64,000 nucleotides of DNA from Sympetrum striolatum. Its lineage: Eukaryota > Arthropoda > Insecta > Odonata > Libellulidae. Below, piece by piece: positions 24,401-35,878 of the stretch. The DNA is taken from positions 40,060,943 through 40,124,942 of the forward strand of contig OX388347.1 of NCBI GenBank assembly GCA_947579665.1, given 5' to 3'. The notes under the pieces were generated by a model. The model was given only the letters and a program-made list of their open reading frames with translations, ran no database searches and had not been told where the DNA came from. Both the position numbers and the translations under genes were made by a program. Numbering within the stretch: the first letter of the stretch is position 1; each line of letters begins with the position of its first letter.

Positions 24401-27400
24401 TACTGTTAATGAATTAATAGCTTGCTGCTAAGGTTTAAAGTTAGTGCGTTATTTTTTTAAATCTATCTAGTCAGTGAATTAGGGCGGGTAATGATCGGGA
24501 AAAGAAGGTATCTTTGTAATTTTAGGAGTTTACCTTCTAAATCCTAAGGAAAATCAGACACCAGAGTATAAGATCCTTTTAAAAGTAGTACAATTTACGT
24601 AATTTGGCAGTTTAATGGTTAGAATACCTGCTCGGAAGGTGGGTGGGGTTGGTTCTAATCCCTGTCAGGAAGTTATTCTACACTTCCTTTTGGCTCGGTA
24701 ATCATAGTCAGATCGGACTTTATTTGTCGAGAAGAGCTTTTATGTCATTGGCATTGACGCCCAACTTTTTATCCTCTAGAGTTTGTTCCAATGAAAGATA
24801 ATGACAACTATCTTCTTGATCTCTCATCGAATCCTCCTTTGACCCCGTTTTGGACTGCTTGATTAGCTGCATTGTTAATGATTGCCACAATTACAAGTTC
24901 TATTCTTTTCTGAAGGAAAACATAAAATTATGAGAGAAATCGTAATTAGTAATCTGGAAAGCAAATCAAGCTTACCAGATTGACTTAAATCGTAATTAGT
25001 TGTTGTGTCCCTTCGTCCGCCGATCTCGGGAAAGATTTTCGGTAAAGGAAGGGTTTTGAATCCCGAGTAAAGTCGAAATGGTAACTTCACGAACCGTGGT
25101 TCCCTGGGCACTCGTCTGTTTCGCCAGCCCATTCCGCCGGCCCTAGCATGCGTGTGGGAGGGAGAGAGGCCTCTAGGAGTGGATCACGGTGGAGTGAGAG
25201 CAGTCGAAGAAGAGAGAGGGTCGGAAAAGTCGGAGATAGAAAAAGGGACCACCCACGAGTGGCATCGACGTTGCCACAGTTCCTCCCGCGCGCACCTTCC
25301 CTCCTGTTTTCCATCTGCTCCCTCCCCCTCCCTCCCCTCCACCAACCGTCGTTGTGAATTTCCACGGCAGGGACCACCTTGGTGTGGGTTGCGGAATTTG
25401 ATGGCATGCTAAAGCTAATGGCCTTTGTGCCTTTCCCTCGCCCCTCCCTCTCCCCGTCGCTTCCTTTCTTTCCCCTTCCCTGCCCTCTATCCGCGATAAA
25501 TTGAATTGAAATCATGTCTGCACGGAGGGCCCATTTGGGTAAGCCGGTACTCTCGTTATTGGGATTATGGGTCCGCTTTCGCTTGAATGGATCGTGCATG
25601 AAGGGGTTCTTTGTCGTAAGTTTTGATACAGCAGAGCGGTAAACAGGGTCTTGTTTACTTTTGATGAAATTCCGGAGATGCCTCGGACGAGTGCGAGGCG
25701 CGTTGGCTTGGAAGGGAGGTCTTCCTGGCGGTGAAGCCCACATGGCTCGAGCTTCCATAGTGTTTTATTAAGTTATGGAAAGGTTGGGATTATTATCTCT
25801 AGCTAAGATACACATTAAATTGTACGGCTGATGGTGTCATGGTGATGGTGCTAAATGACGGTTTCATCAAGACTCAATATCGATGGTGGTATTTCCACTC
25901 TACGGTGTGAATAATATCACAATTTAACCACTACATACTCATTGAAGTTTATTGTTTGAAAGACTAGATGTAAATGTTATGAGGAACCTTTTATGAACGT
26001 TCTGCGTATGAACTCCTAACAAAACGTTTATATATCAATTAATGGATATAATAGGTAAAGTCGTTTGGGTAGCTGAAAATCAGTTGGTCTAACACTATCT
26101 CAATTACAACAAATAATTTTCCGCAAGACATAAGAAATATTCCTAATCGTTTCTCCTGATTTTACACCAACTGTTACTTTTCATTCGGTAAATTCTAAGT
26201 CCTTAAAAGTATTCCCTGCCTTTACCTAACAACAAAGGTAGTAGAAAATGGTTTACGAAGAGTTCAAAGTCAAAAAACTATTGCGAATCCATTGTCTGCC
26301 ACAGAAGCAATGATTATCTATTTGAAAGCTGGTCACGATTTAGGCACTTGTTAGGCGATTGTTTATGGTAAATAGGCAGTCTTTTTGGAGATATCGTAAA
26401 CATATCATTTGAGAGGATCGAGGACGAAGTGAATAATCACACAATGAATATTATTTGCCGTTTAAATTTCTAGCGGAGGCATATCGACGTCAACACAATT
26501 TTGCATCGTAGTTCCTCTTGTTTTCATTGCGTTAATGGAGTTATCCGTAATCTCTTACGGAGGTAATTTTTGCCAGTCTAGTTCTGCATCTCGTGTGACA
26601 TCCTTCCTCTTCTTCCTGCCCAGATTTCCTTCCCAGTAGTGCCCCACAGTATTGTGTTTCCATTCTTCTCCTCTAGCTACTCTCCTTACCGAAAGAGCCC
26701 ATATCCTCCCTGAGCGCACTGCTCGTCAGCCACCTGTTTTCTTTGCATTCGGTGCCCGGACGGAGCGAGTGGATTAGCTCTCGGGCCCGTTGTTTTGGAG
26801 AGATGCTTACGGAAGTGAACGAAAATCCTGCGGGAAGAACAGGAAGTGGAAGGCATCATTCATCCGCTTGCTCCTTTTTAATACCCCGAATAATGCGTCT
26901 TATTACTATACGTTCCTTCCTAAGAGGATGTTTTAGATGTCTCTGAATGAATGTATATGGCGTCTGGTGGAATGTTGCACTCACGCCGCCGAAAGTTTAC
27001 TATTTCAGTTCTTCCTCGACGAATTAATTTCCTTCCGCCATGACGGCTTACATTTGGAATCTGTCTCATTAAACTTTAACGTTATCATTCTGGCAGGATC
27101 ATTTGTTTCGTTTTGCTGAGATGATATCTCGTTTATATCTGGTCTATTTTTAATGTGCCGTTCAAAATTATGGTTCAATTTATAAATTTGAAAAATGAAT
27201 TTTTAACTTTGAATTTTACTTAAAATTTTTGCGTTTGAATGTCTGTATTCTTGTTGACTGAATTTTTTTATTTTTTCTTTTAGGTATTTCTTTCATGTAC
27301 TCTTTGCGTTCATCCTCGTTGGTCTTCTAAATGGTCTAGTCATCTTTCCTGTTCTTCTCTCCCTTGTTGGGCCATCTGCTGAGGTATGTTCTGTTCAGTT

Positions 27401-29245
27401 TTCATTTATATTTTTAAGTAAAGAGTTTGGAAAAGATATTTTAACAGTATTCCAACCTTAAATTAAAAGGCAAAACGTATTTTATACTAATAGTATTATA
27501 TACAAAAATTTGAATTGATATTGAATTAAAAGAAAATCCCTTTATTCACACATCTCTGATTTAAACTTCCTTGTTTGTATTTTATAGGTTGTTCCAAACG
27601 ATAATCCAGAACGAATGTCAACACCATCTCCTGAGCCTTCACCAATTCCTCGACATCGCCGAGGAGGGCAGAGGGAGCGGGATCGTTCATGGGGGTCGTC
27701 TGGAATCCACATGCCTTGCCATGGTAGCCGGCGTGCACCAGCTCCCATTCCTCTGCATAGAAGGGAGCCATCCCTCACCACCATCACAGAAGAAGCCTCG
27801 TGGAACTCAGCTGCAAGCAACCAAGGTCTTGGTGGTGTTGGTATTTCCAGTGATGGGCAGCAGCAGCAAACCATTCTGGTACAGCCAGAGTTGGTGCTGG
27901 AGACCACAACAACCACATCATATCATCACCCTACAATTCACACTAATGCAAGACCTCCTTCACCCTCTTCTACTCCAAACAAGGTAAGAGATTGTCAATT
28001 CTACATTTCAGTTGTCTGAATCCAAGAAAACAGATTTGAAGGAGTATACTGGGAATGTTTTTGAATAATATTTGTGGTCATAAATCGCCTAATAATGTAT
28101 GAAAGAAGTCACAATAATATTCTAGAAGTTTTTGAAGAATAGAATCACTCATAAATTGTAGTCTCTTTCCTCTCTCCATGCTTATCTTGACTTAAAAGGG
28201 CATTAAATGTAATTTATTTTAGTAATGTATTAATTATGGGCACCTCTAGAAAAGGCTGTCATATCTTAATGGTGTTGCTTTTGACTTTTTATTGGTAAAT
28301 CATGGAAATCTTTCATTAAAAACTTTCAAACAGAAGTGGATCATTCTTGGCTTTTATTAAAATTTAACTTTGTTGCAATTAAATATTTCACTACGTTCTG
28401 AATTCATTTTAAAATAAGAGGTATATTTATTTTCTAGTTACGAATGATTTAGTTTAAAATAAAAAATTAGCCTGGCTTGTGCTACAAGAAATTTTTGTAT
28501 ATTTATTAAGGATTTTTGGCAGTTAGGTTTAGTTATGAATACCTGAATATTATTCCTTTGGTACTTCAATTAGCAGTTGAATTAATGATGGTCTTTTATT
28601 CACAGCAGGGTCAATCCCAGCATTCAGAATGTTCCTCATCAGTCTCTTCATCAAGCGACACTTCAGGGGCAGCGCAGACGCCACCTCCTGGTCAATGTAA
28701 TACATCATCATCCTCCTCAGTACCTCATGTAACCACCACGAAAGTAACTGCTACAGCCAAGGTTAAGCTGGAGGTTCATGGACCTCTCTCAAGTAAGTCA
28801 AAGAATCATCAACACAATACCTTATTATGTTCAGCTCAACTTTAAATTAATTTAAAGATCACAGATCTAAAGACCGTTTAAATGATCAGTCCAAGGATGT
28901 AATTTGTCTCACTGAAAAATATTTTCATTCTATAAAACCAACTAGGATATTCATGTGAATTATGAATTAGTCCCTAGAAAGTTCAATTATAAAACAAAAT
29001 TGTGAATTTAATAGTTATTTTTCTTCTAGAAGAGACTGCATGCGAATTACTGATTAAGTGCTATATTATATTCCTAGATACCAAATTTTATTATTAGATG
29101 TATTCTTTGTGTTCAAATAGTTTTTAACTGAATTACTCTTATTACAGGTAGTGTAGAAAGAGAAACAGTACGGCCTAGAAGGTATCGCGATCATACATCT
29201 GGCACTGACTCTTCTTCAGATGCAGGTTCTGGAAAATACTCCTAG
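12479..29245 (+). CDS. ptc: Patched, Hedgehog receptor (C-terminal 1213 residues, 16 exons; 5' end outside window)
   Basis: Exons: 12479-12600, 12688-12835, 13479-13622, 13711-13869, 14130-14231, 14320-14445, 14726-15220, 15825-16121, 16231-16365, 16470-16650, 16739-17547, 18010-18152, 27284-27383, 27588-27983, 28606-28792, 29148-29245. All use GT-AG and join in frame to a TAG. Patched is a 12-pass RND-family sterol transporter that represses Smoothened and binds Hedgehog. Visible parts, with residue 1 at 12479: the end of extracellular domain 1 ([20 protein letters not shown]), the sterol-sensing domain (about 130-290) with the TM4 motif GVDD (D203, D204), a long cytoplasmic loop (about 290-520), extracellular domain 2 (about 560-825), TM8-12 (about 828-985) and a Ser/Pro/Thr-rich tail containing SLTTITEE and [14 protein letters not shown], both shared with insect Patched. 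The TM10 segment [14 protein letters not shown] lacks the acidic residue of the vertebrate protein. No PPxY motif is seen in the tail. Exon 11 (16739-17547) is unusually GC-rich. Confidence 0.96.
13051..13278 (+). repeat. 94-bp tandem duplication in a ptc intron
   Basis: 13051-13140 and 13145-13234 are identical over 90 bases at an offset of 94. The flanks are also related: the stretch before copy 1 (13018-13060) resembles the stretch after copy 2 (13235-13278), with CGTAATTTT and TGATTG.TGAAACAGAC shared. The near-perfect identity indicates a recent duplication on top of an older repeat. It lies in the intron between 12835 and 13479. Confidence 0.85.
18881..18889 (-). promoter_or_regulatory. 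Perfect Ci/Gli binding-site match
   Basis: TGGGTGGTC, the reverse complement of GACCACCCA, lies 0.7 kb into the large ptc intron, inside the GC-rich block 18300-19110. Confidence 0.5.
19780..19852 (+). repeat. 3' tail of a LINE family (copy 2)
   Basis: GGTTAGGGTTAGATATAAGA is followed by TTTATAAGTCTCAATCTCGCC and AATAAAGTC. The order matches the tails at 6601-6668 and 54797-54870 (the latter reversed). Only the extreme 3' end is present. Confidence 0.6.
20480..20488 (+). promoter_or_regulatory. Perfect Ci/Gli binding-site match
   Basis: Exact GACCACCCA within the GC-rich block 20000-20620 of the large ptc intron, 1.6 kb from the site at 18881. Confidence 0.5.
24606..24672 (+). repeat. tRNA-derived SINE head
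   Basis: An A-box-like segment TGGTTAGAATACC (24616-24628) and a B box GGTTCTAATCC (24651-24661) lie at tRNA-like spacing. The arms do not fold into a clean cloverleaf. This fits the tRNA-related head of a SINE, or a decayed tRNA copy, in the ptc intron. Confidence 0.45.
25247..25255 (+). promoter_or_regulatory. Perfect Ci/Gli binding-site match
   Basis: Exact GACCACCCA within the GC-rich block 25000-25760 of the large ptc intron. A second, poorer GACCACC occurrence (GACCACCTT) lies about 120 bp downstream. Confidence 0.5.
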
Positions 29246-30790
29246 TGGTGAGTCTTCTCTTAAATTTACTTTTATAGCAGCACATGCGAGGAAATATTTA
29301 CGTATTCCAAATTTAAAGAGCTTCCATCTAGATACTTATCCAGAATTTTTCTCTATTTCCAGGTTCAATTTTGCAGGGACTTCAAGTTCTTCCAATGATG
29401 GTGCTATGTTACCAATCCTTCAAATGTTGGGTTATTTCCAAATAATTTTTCTCAGTAGTAAATGTCATTAAACGTGTTAATGAACATAGGTCAGTATTCT
29501 GAAACTAAACAATAGGGTGGCACAGAGACTATAGTTGTGGTATAGATACTTACTTTCCTTCGATTCACACTGAATGTAGTCAGACTTCCTTGATGCCATC
29601 ATTGAGGCGTTTGATGCCATCCGCTATCAGTCTGTGTACTTCTTCGAGTGAGAGTTAAAGATGATCGACTATTTTCATCCAGTTGTGAAGACACAGTCTT
29701 GGTTGTTTTTCGTTGAGCAAGATGTTTGGAACTCTTTGTGCAATCCTATCAACAAAATGTACCTGTAAGGCTACTCACATTTTCAGTGGGTTTGCCTCCG
29801 TTTTTTCAGTCTTCATGTGCATCGGAACATAGTTCTACATCCAGAAGATAAGTTAACCCTCCTTTGGTTCATGGTACCTGCCTTACAAGCTTAACTTTCT
29901 ACCAAGAATCAGAAGCAGAGTGCTCTTAATTACACTGTTCGTCGAGGAGAAAATATAGCAACACCACTGATGATGACCTTCTTGGGCCATTGGCAATGTG
30001 TATGAATCAGCTTTTTTGGGCCCAAACATAACCTTGTAACAAATTCATCAAAAATTTAATGTATTTAATTTTACAGCTGTTCTTCTTAAGTGCACTGTTT
30101 TGAATGTTACAAAGTCTGTTAAGCTTACTCACAATGTAAAATTTATTCAACCCCAGTATGTGTTTGTAGCTCAAAGCTTGTCTTGTAAAAAATGTTTGGT
30201 AGATATTGAAATTTGCCTGCCAATAAGCAACATTCAGTTGATGCTTTGGCCTATGGTTGAGAGTACACTGAAACTGAGACGTAAGCAATGACATCTACTT
30301 TCAGTTGTAATTTAAGCGAAATATCTTCAAGGTGTTAAAAATACTAGCCAGGAGGTTGCTAATTTTTAATGGATTTCCATTTGCTCATATCCTGTCATCC
30401 ATTCATTGCAAATATAAACATTTTATGCATGAAATATTTATACAGTGGATCGTATTCACAAAACTCATTGTATTTATGCTGTATGACATTTTGCCAGTTT
30501 GTGTATTTTGTAAAATATTTTAACAAAAGCCACTATTTATGCGTTGCCTGGCAAATTATGTCATGTTAAGTTAAAAAGGAAAATTGTATAAAGTGTACAA
30601 ATTTTGTAGAAGGCTGATTTGTATGTAATTTTAAAGTAAATAATGTAAGTATATTTGTCTGACAATTTTTTATTATCTATTTGAAGAAGTCTGTTCGAAA
30701 CAAATGATAAATACCTCTTTTAACACCTAAGTATTCAAGGACAATTTTTAGAGTCTTGTAGTGTTTAAATAAAAGAATTACAAGTTATTG
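29246..30790 (+). other. Probable ptc 3' UTR, with a candidate UTR intron
   Basis: The DNA after the ptc stop has no coding exon. Two bases after the stop is a strong donor, G|GTGAGT (intron start 29248), and a strong acceptor, CTCTATTTCCAG, ends at 29362, giving a possible 115-bp 3' UTR intron. The first good poly(A) signal on this strand is AATAAA at 30768-30773. The UTR boundary is inferred. Confidence 0.45.
30768..30773 (+). terminator. Candidate ptc poly(A) signal
   Basis: AATAAA in AT-rich DNA about 1.5 kb after the ptc stop codon. There is no direct evidence of use. Confidence 0.3.
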
Positions 30791-33075
30791 ATGTATTATC
30801 AATTGAACACATTTTAAACCCTCCATTTTCAGCAGCAAAATTAGATAATACTGTTTAAAAATAAAATTAGACCTAGAGAAACATTTTAAACTGCAAACAT
30901 GGCTAGCAAAGACATAGGACATTATCCCCTCACACTAAATGCAATTTATAATTAATTTTCAGACCACAAGAAGTTGTTTTCAAATTTAATAAATTTCTTA
31001 ACTTTTCACTCATAATATATTTAAACTCATCCATAGAAGTAAGTTGACCAATACATAATTACATCTTAAGACACCAATAGCAGTTTAAGGGTTAGAGAAA
31101 TCAAAAAAAAAAGAACCTTGTATGGGGTAAATAACAAAATAAGGTGTAAGATTCATTAAGGTCTGATAAGTGAGATAACAAAAAGCAATATAAAAAAGTA
31201 CCTAATTAAGAATTACAAAAATGGATTAGATGAAATTTAGGTACATTTAATGATGATAGTAATATGGAGATGATAAATAAAAGAATGATTGCCCGGTGAG
31301 AAGTGGTGGAATAAAAACTTTAACGTTCTTAAACAGAGAAAAGAAAATTTAAATAGAATCATTGGATATGGTAATATAATTTAGGATATTCTTAAAAATA
31401 TTTTGAATCATTTCTGGAATATATATCAGAAAGATAAGAAATTCTTAAAATAAAGCCTGTATTCTTCATCTCTGCCAGAAAGAAATGCCAACATTTATGT
31501 AATTTTTTTTCCCAAACTTGCTAATGACTTCAAGTGAAAATAAAATAAAGAAGGTTCTCCTTGAATCCAATAAGTAAGTAAGTTCATATTTGTATGCACA
31601 ATATCGAATTACTGAGCTATTTAAATGTAGGAAATGTGCTACTGTGCAATATGAACTATATTAAAGTGCAGCCTGATGATTTCAAAGGTATGTAGTCAAA
31701 TAGTATGTGCAGCCATTTGGTGGAAAAGGTTTCATATTTCTGTTCTAATGTATGGATGTAGAAGGGGACATGACAATAACAAAGAAAACTATATTCAATG
31801 AATTTCATAAAGGATGAATTTTACTTGGGGAAGCAATAGCCAAGATGAGGAAACTGATTTGGTGGAAGTAAAAGAAAATGTTCTTGGGGGTGCACTAATT
31901 TAATTGGTAATACTGTAATTGACTCATCAAATGAATCCTTGCACTTTATAGCATGTACAATAATTAAAAGATATTTTATAAATGTAAATTACAAATTTAA
32001 ATAATATTCTACGAAAGAAAGAATTATAATCTTATTAAATCAATTCCTTCAATTATATATCCTATATAAAGGGAATTTAAAATGTTCTGTCATACATAAA
32101 TTAAGCTCAATAATACTTGAAGAAGAACAAATCAAGATTTAGATGGATAAATTGTAGAATTGTAATTGCTGTCACTTTAGTTCGTAAACTAAAAGTGGAT
32201 TTTAAAATTAAAATGCAGACAGTAGTTGAATACTGAGAGTTCACAATTCAAATATTTTTTTTATTCTGTATTTAAATGGGTCTTTCCTCCAATGCTTTCC
32301 TAACCTAACATTGAATTTGAATGGAAATTTGAGACAAAATTTAAGAAAATGAAATTAAAGTTCGAGCTCATAAAGTTAGAAAAGAAACTATTATTGAAAG
32401 AAAACTAAGAATATTTCCTAGAATACAACATTGACGAAGATTAAATAATGGAGAAATTGTGGAACATGCATCAAGATCTCTTAGTCAAGCTATCTGTAAG
32501 CCCCAAAGAGAGATGATGCATGTCTAAAACCCAAGTATAATTTACTACATATTATGTACGTAATTCAATAAAAATATTTTGTCAACCCATTTTTCATCTC
32601 ATTTTGTGGAGTTACTGCAAGAAATTGATGACAGTGTCACTCTGAATAAGAACTTAAATGAAATAGACCAAAAATACATTATTGAAAGCTTTCTCTACAA
32701 ACCTGCTTACAAAAATCAGTTCCTAAAACATGATTTTATTTCCAAAACAGTCAATCATAAAATTGGGATGAGACTAATGTATGATAGAATATGATGAAAA
32801 AAGAATAAAACATGGAATGTGAAACATCTGCATGCATAATTTTCTCTATGTTTTCATGGTAATATTTATTACCGTGAAAACATGTTTCTCCTTTTCTGAA
32901 TATTATTGCTTGTAAAGCTGCTTTATTATATTTTTTATTGCAAGCTCACTTTATTATACCTTTTTCAAGGTGCTAATGAAATAAGTTGATCACTACATAA
33001 TTAGAATCAATATCTACAGATGCAAATAAATGGTATTTTAGCGTGTTGCTGTACCTAAGGTAAAATTACTGTTAC
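30791..33075. other. AT-rich intergenic DNA without recognisable features
   Basis: Very AT-rich, with short open frames only. I see no protein similarity, no RNA gene and no clear repeat apart from a small imperfect palindrome around 32850-32885 (TTTTCATGGTAA paired with TTACCGTGAAAA). Confidence 0.6.
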
Positions 33076-33360
33076 AAAAACTAGAAGGAGATGGGTTTTA
33101 TGCGTTTATTGCGGTTAAAGCATTACATAGACAAACGTGGCTGACATCCGAGAGAGAGAGAATTAGCGACCGATGCTCGCACACTCGCAGCATGGGGAAG
33201 ATTCGTGGATCAGCAGCTGATGATATCACAATCGCTGCGAAGGAGGGAGTGCTGATTAAGCATCCGATGATATCACAATCTTAGAGCAGGAGAGAGTGCA
33301 CGAGGCCTCAAGGTTGAAAGAGTTTTCATTTCCTCAGCTTGCATGTGGCCACTACAGTAT
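33076..33360 (+). repeat. GC-richer island with two copies of a 47-bp tandem repeat
   Basis: GATGATATCACAATC occurs at 33219-33233 and 33266-33280, each followed by a similar 19-base stretch ending AGAGTGC or GGAGTGC, which gives a 47-bp period. The island differs in composition from the AT-rich flanks and looks like an inserted, decayed element. The family is not identified. Confidence 0.5.
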
Positions 33361-33767
33361 AAAAATACTTCCAAAAGGTGGTGCTCCCAAAATGATACAC
33401 TCAATACAGAGTTTTAACAAAAAATTGTTATTAGTAATTAACATCACCAGAAATTAAACATTTTAGAACAAATAAGTGGAGAGAATATTAAAAAATATGC
33501 ACTCTGTCGTCGATACTTATACCTTGTAATAGGAACTATTTACATTAAATTGACATTGAAAAATTTTTTATTTGAAATATGTAAGCTATGCACAAGGATG
33601 AACTAGGTATAAAATAAATTAAATTTACCTATATGAATGCCCAATAACTCAAAATGCAATTGATGACGTAAAACATATTAAATGTATGACATGAAAGTTA
33701 AAAATGAAAAAGTCATCCAAAAGAAAATCCTTAAATAGGATTAATTAAATTGTATTAAAGGAAAATC

Positions 33768-34482
33768 CATATATGCCGGCGAGTAAGTCGACCTTTGAAG
33801 CCTAAAAAAAAATCTCTCAAAAATGAGGGGTCGACTTATACGCCGAACATAAAATTTAAACCTTTACCACCGAGGAGTAAATAAGTGAAACTGCCTGCTT
33901 AACACTTGTTGCACACAAACTCTTGCAATTCACCACAATTATTTCTTACTGAAACTAAGTTTGGGCAAGTCTAATTAATATCATATTCTTAATTTACAAA
34001 AATTTTATATCTATTTTGATGTTTTTTTACAAATGAAGATCAGTTAGCACATCATGGTTTGATTTTGTTTATATAATCGTTATGATTCGACTTACCTTTG
34101 TGAGTTAATGGAAGTTGTTTTAGCAGTGTCGGGATTTGATATTACATGTTATATTACCATTATTTCTATAACAAATTTTTAATACCTTGTTTGTTTTGTA
34201 ACGCATTTTTATTTGTGTAGCCTGGGTGATACCACAGAGAGAAACTTTTGTAAGAGAAGTTTGCATGACAGCTGAAAGAAACAATTCTATCGTCTTAATC
34301 TTATATGGTAAATATTCCTTAAGCTATCTTATATTTATGAATACCGTAGTTTTTCTTCCCATAAAATAGAGCTAGGGAAGTGGTGTTGCCTTATATTTTG
34401 GGTCGACTTATACACTGAACGTAGGCTAAAACCTGAAATTCACCTCAAAATTTTAGGGGTCGACTTATACAACGGCATATAC
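33768..34482. mobile_element. Non-autonomous DNA transposon of about 715 bp with terminal inverted repeats
   Basis: The left end CATATATGCCGGCGAGTAAG (33768-33787, continuing into TCGACC to 33793) and the right end (34458-34482, inverted) match at TATATGCCG and TAAGTCGACC. The motif GGTCGACTTATAC recurs inside each end (33830s and 34400s), giving paired subterminal repeats. There is no coding capacity. The target-site duplication is unclear. The superfamily cannot be assigned with confidence. Confidence 0.65.
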
Positions 34483-35030
34483 AGTATATTAAAATTAGAC
34501 TTTGTAGTGCAATAAATTGTTTTCCTTGAAAACAAATTCTCTTCACTTATCAATAATTTCCTTAAAGTGGCAATGATATAACTCCTAGACTTAATGACAT
34601 AAGGAATAATCAAAATAAAGGGAAATAATAGGATTTCACTGAGATATACCAAATGGCTAATCGTAGATAGATGGAGGAACAGCCCATCGAAACCCTATCT
34701 CAGAGCATGTATTTAAAGAGAAGATATTTAACGACCTACAAAAAGGATTCAATGATCAAGTTAATGTCTTCCCTTTTAATTTTCTGTTCCTGTGATATTA
34801 TCACAGAAATAGGTAAACAAAACTTCCTTTACACTACACTAATTATGCTATTTATTTAAACAATCACACACTTTGTGAATTGCAGTGTTTAATTAAATAT
34901 TTTCAGTGGTTTATATACACATATAGAGAAAATAATACACTATTCCCACAGAAAAATAATCACAAAAACAAGGATGGGATTTGAATGTTACAGCTTTGTA
35001 GGAGGATATACTAGCAAATATGCTCTAAAT
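34483..35030. other. Intergenic DNA without recognisable features
   Basis: AT-rich, only short open frames, no similarity recognised on either strand. Confidence 0.5.
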
Positions 35031-35340
35031 CAGTGCTACCCAATCTTTCTTAACCTCTGCTCCCTTGGCTCTTAACCACAACACTACTATGTAAAAATAA
35101 TTGTCTCTAATAAAAATTTTCATTACCTGTGTAACCAAATCCAGAATATAATGCTAATGAAATTTAAATCTCAATTGTTAATATTCTATTGCTCTAGAAC
35201 CTAGCAACATAGCTACCAAGCATTCAATGTAAAAATAAATATGGTTAACAACAGTACAAGATTTTGCAATGCCTAGCTTCCCACTACATTTTACCAGTCC
35301 CCCTACGAGACAGCATGTATAAGTCACTTTGAGAATCACT
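35031..35340. mobile_element. Possible hAT-like short element
   Basis: The left end starts CAGTGCTACCCAATC. The right end, inverted, reads AGTGATTCTCAAAG. Both resemble the CAGTG-type termini of hAT elements. No convincing 8-bp target duplication is seen and the interior has no coding capacity. Confidence 0.35.
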
Positions 35341-35751
35341 AATCCAAATGTAGCTTCAAGAAATAGGTGGAAATGAACTTTTCTTGCCAAATGGTACTCT
35401 TTGCCAAAAAGTGGCATGCAAGGTATATTATCGTCAGCAGTCTGAATTATAATAACAAACCATCTTTTATTATGGCGACATTAAGACAAATGCTAAGTGA
35501 GCTAAACTAAGACCATTCTTTAATCCTACCCTTCTTAATATTAGATAGATCTGGAAGGTAAACAAAACAATACATATTTACATAGATAAATCAATATAGT
35601 AATATTTTGCATGAAAGTAAATAGAAAAAGAATATAACAAAAAGAAAATAATTAAAGAAAAAATGTCAAGAAAATTTAAAGCTTATGGTCCCTAGATAAT
35701 AAAGGTATACCACTGATGGCAAAGTAATAGAATAAATTGTCACTAAATACC

Positions 35752-35878
35752 AAAACCATCAATGATTGTATCTGCCTGCTGCACATTTCACTTCCTAAGG
35801 AAGCGTCTGCAGAGGCAAGAGGTGACTGTCACCTAGCAGCGAAATGCCCATCAGGCAGATTCATCCATTGATGGTTTT
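35752..35878. mobile_element. 127-bp foldback (MITE-like) element
   Basis: The ends AAAACCATCAATG (35752-35764) and CATTGATGGTTTT (35866-35878) are exact inverted repeats. Inside them, TCTGCCTG pairs with CAGGCAGA and ATTTC with GAAAT at matching spacing. The whole unit can fold into one long hairpin. It lies in intergenic DNA between ptc and DIMT1. A transcribed hairpin RNA cannot be excluded. Confidence 0.65.

Larger units (their letters stand above)
18153..27283 (+). other. 9.1 kb ptc intron 12 with GC-rich blocks
   Basis: The donor AA|GTGAGT at 18153 and the acceptor TTTTAG|G at 27283 keep frame (phase 2). The intron alternates AT-rich DNA with GC-richer blocks at about 18300-19110, 20000-20620, 21550-22120, 22800-23000, 23750-24360, 25000-25760 and 26500-26960. 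Three perfect Ci/Gli sites fall in these blocks. It also carries a LINE tail (19780-19852) and a tRNA-like SINE head (24606-24672). The longest open frame, about 220 codons on the minus strand at 25087-25758, is low-complexity and unlike any known protein, so it is not called as a gene. Confidence 0.75.

Noticed and set aside
24606..24672. Functional tRNA gene
   Set aside because: A and B boxes are present but the stems do not pair into a cloverleaf, so a SINE head or relic is the better reading.
25087..25758. Open frame of about 220 codons, minus strand
   Set aside because: Low-complexity Gly/Arg/Glu-rich, overlapping plus-strand frames, no family similarity. The block is more likely regulatory because it holds a perfect Ci site.
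27542..27987. Open frames on both strands over ptc exon 14
   Set aside because: They are shadows of the true Patched frame, which is fixed by splice phases and the SLTTITEE motif.
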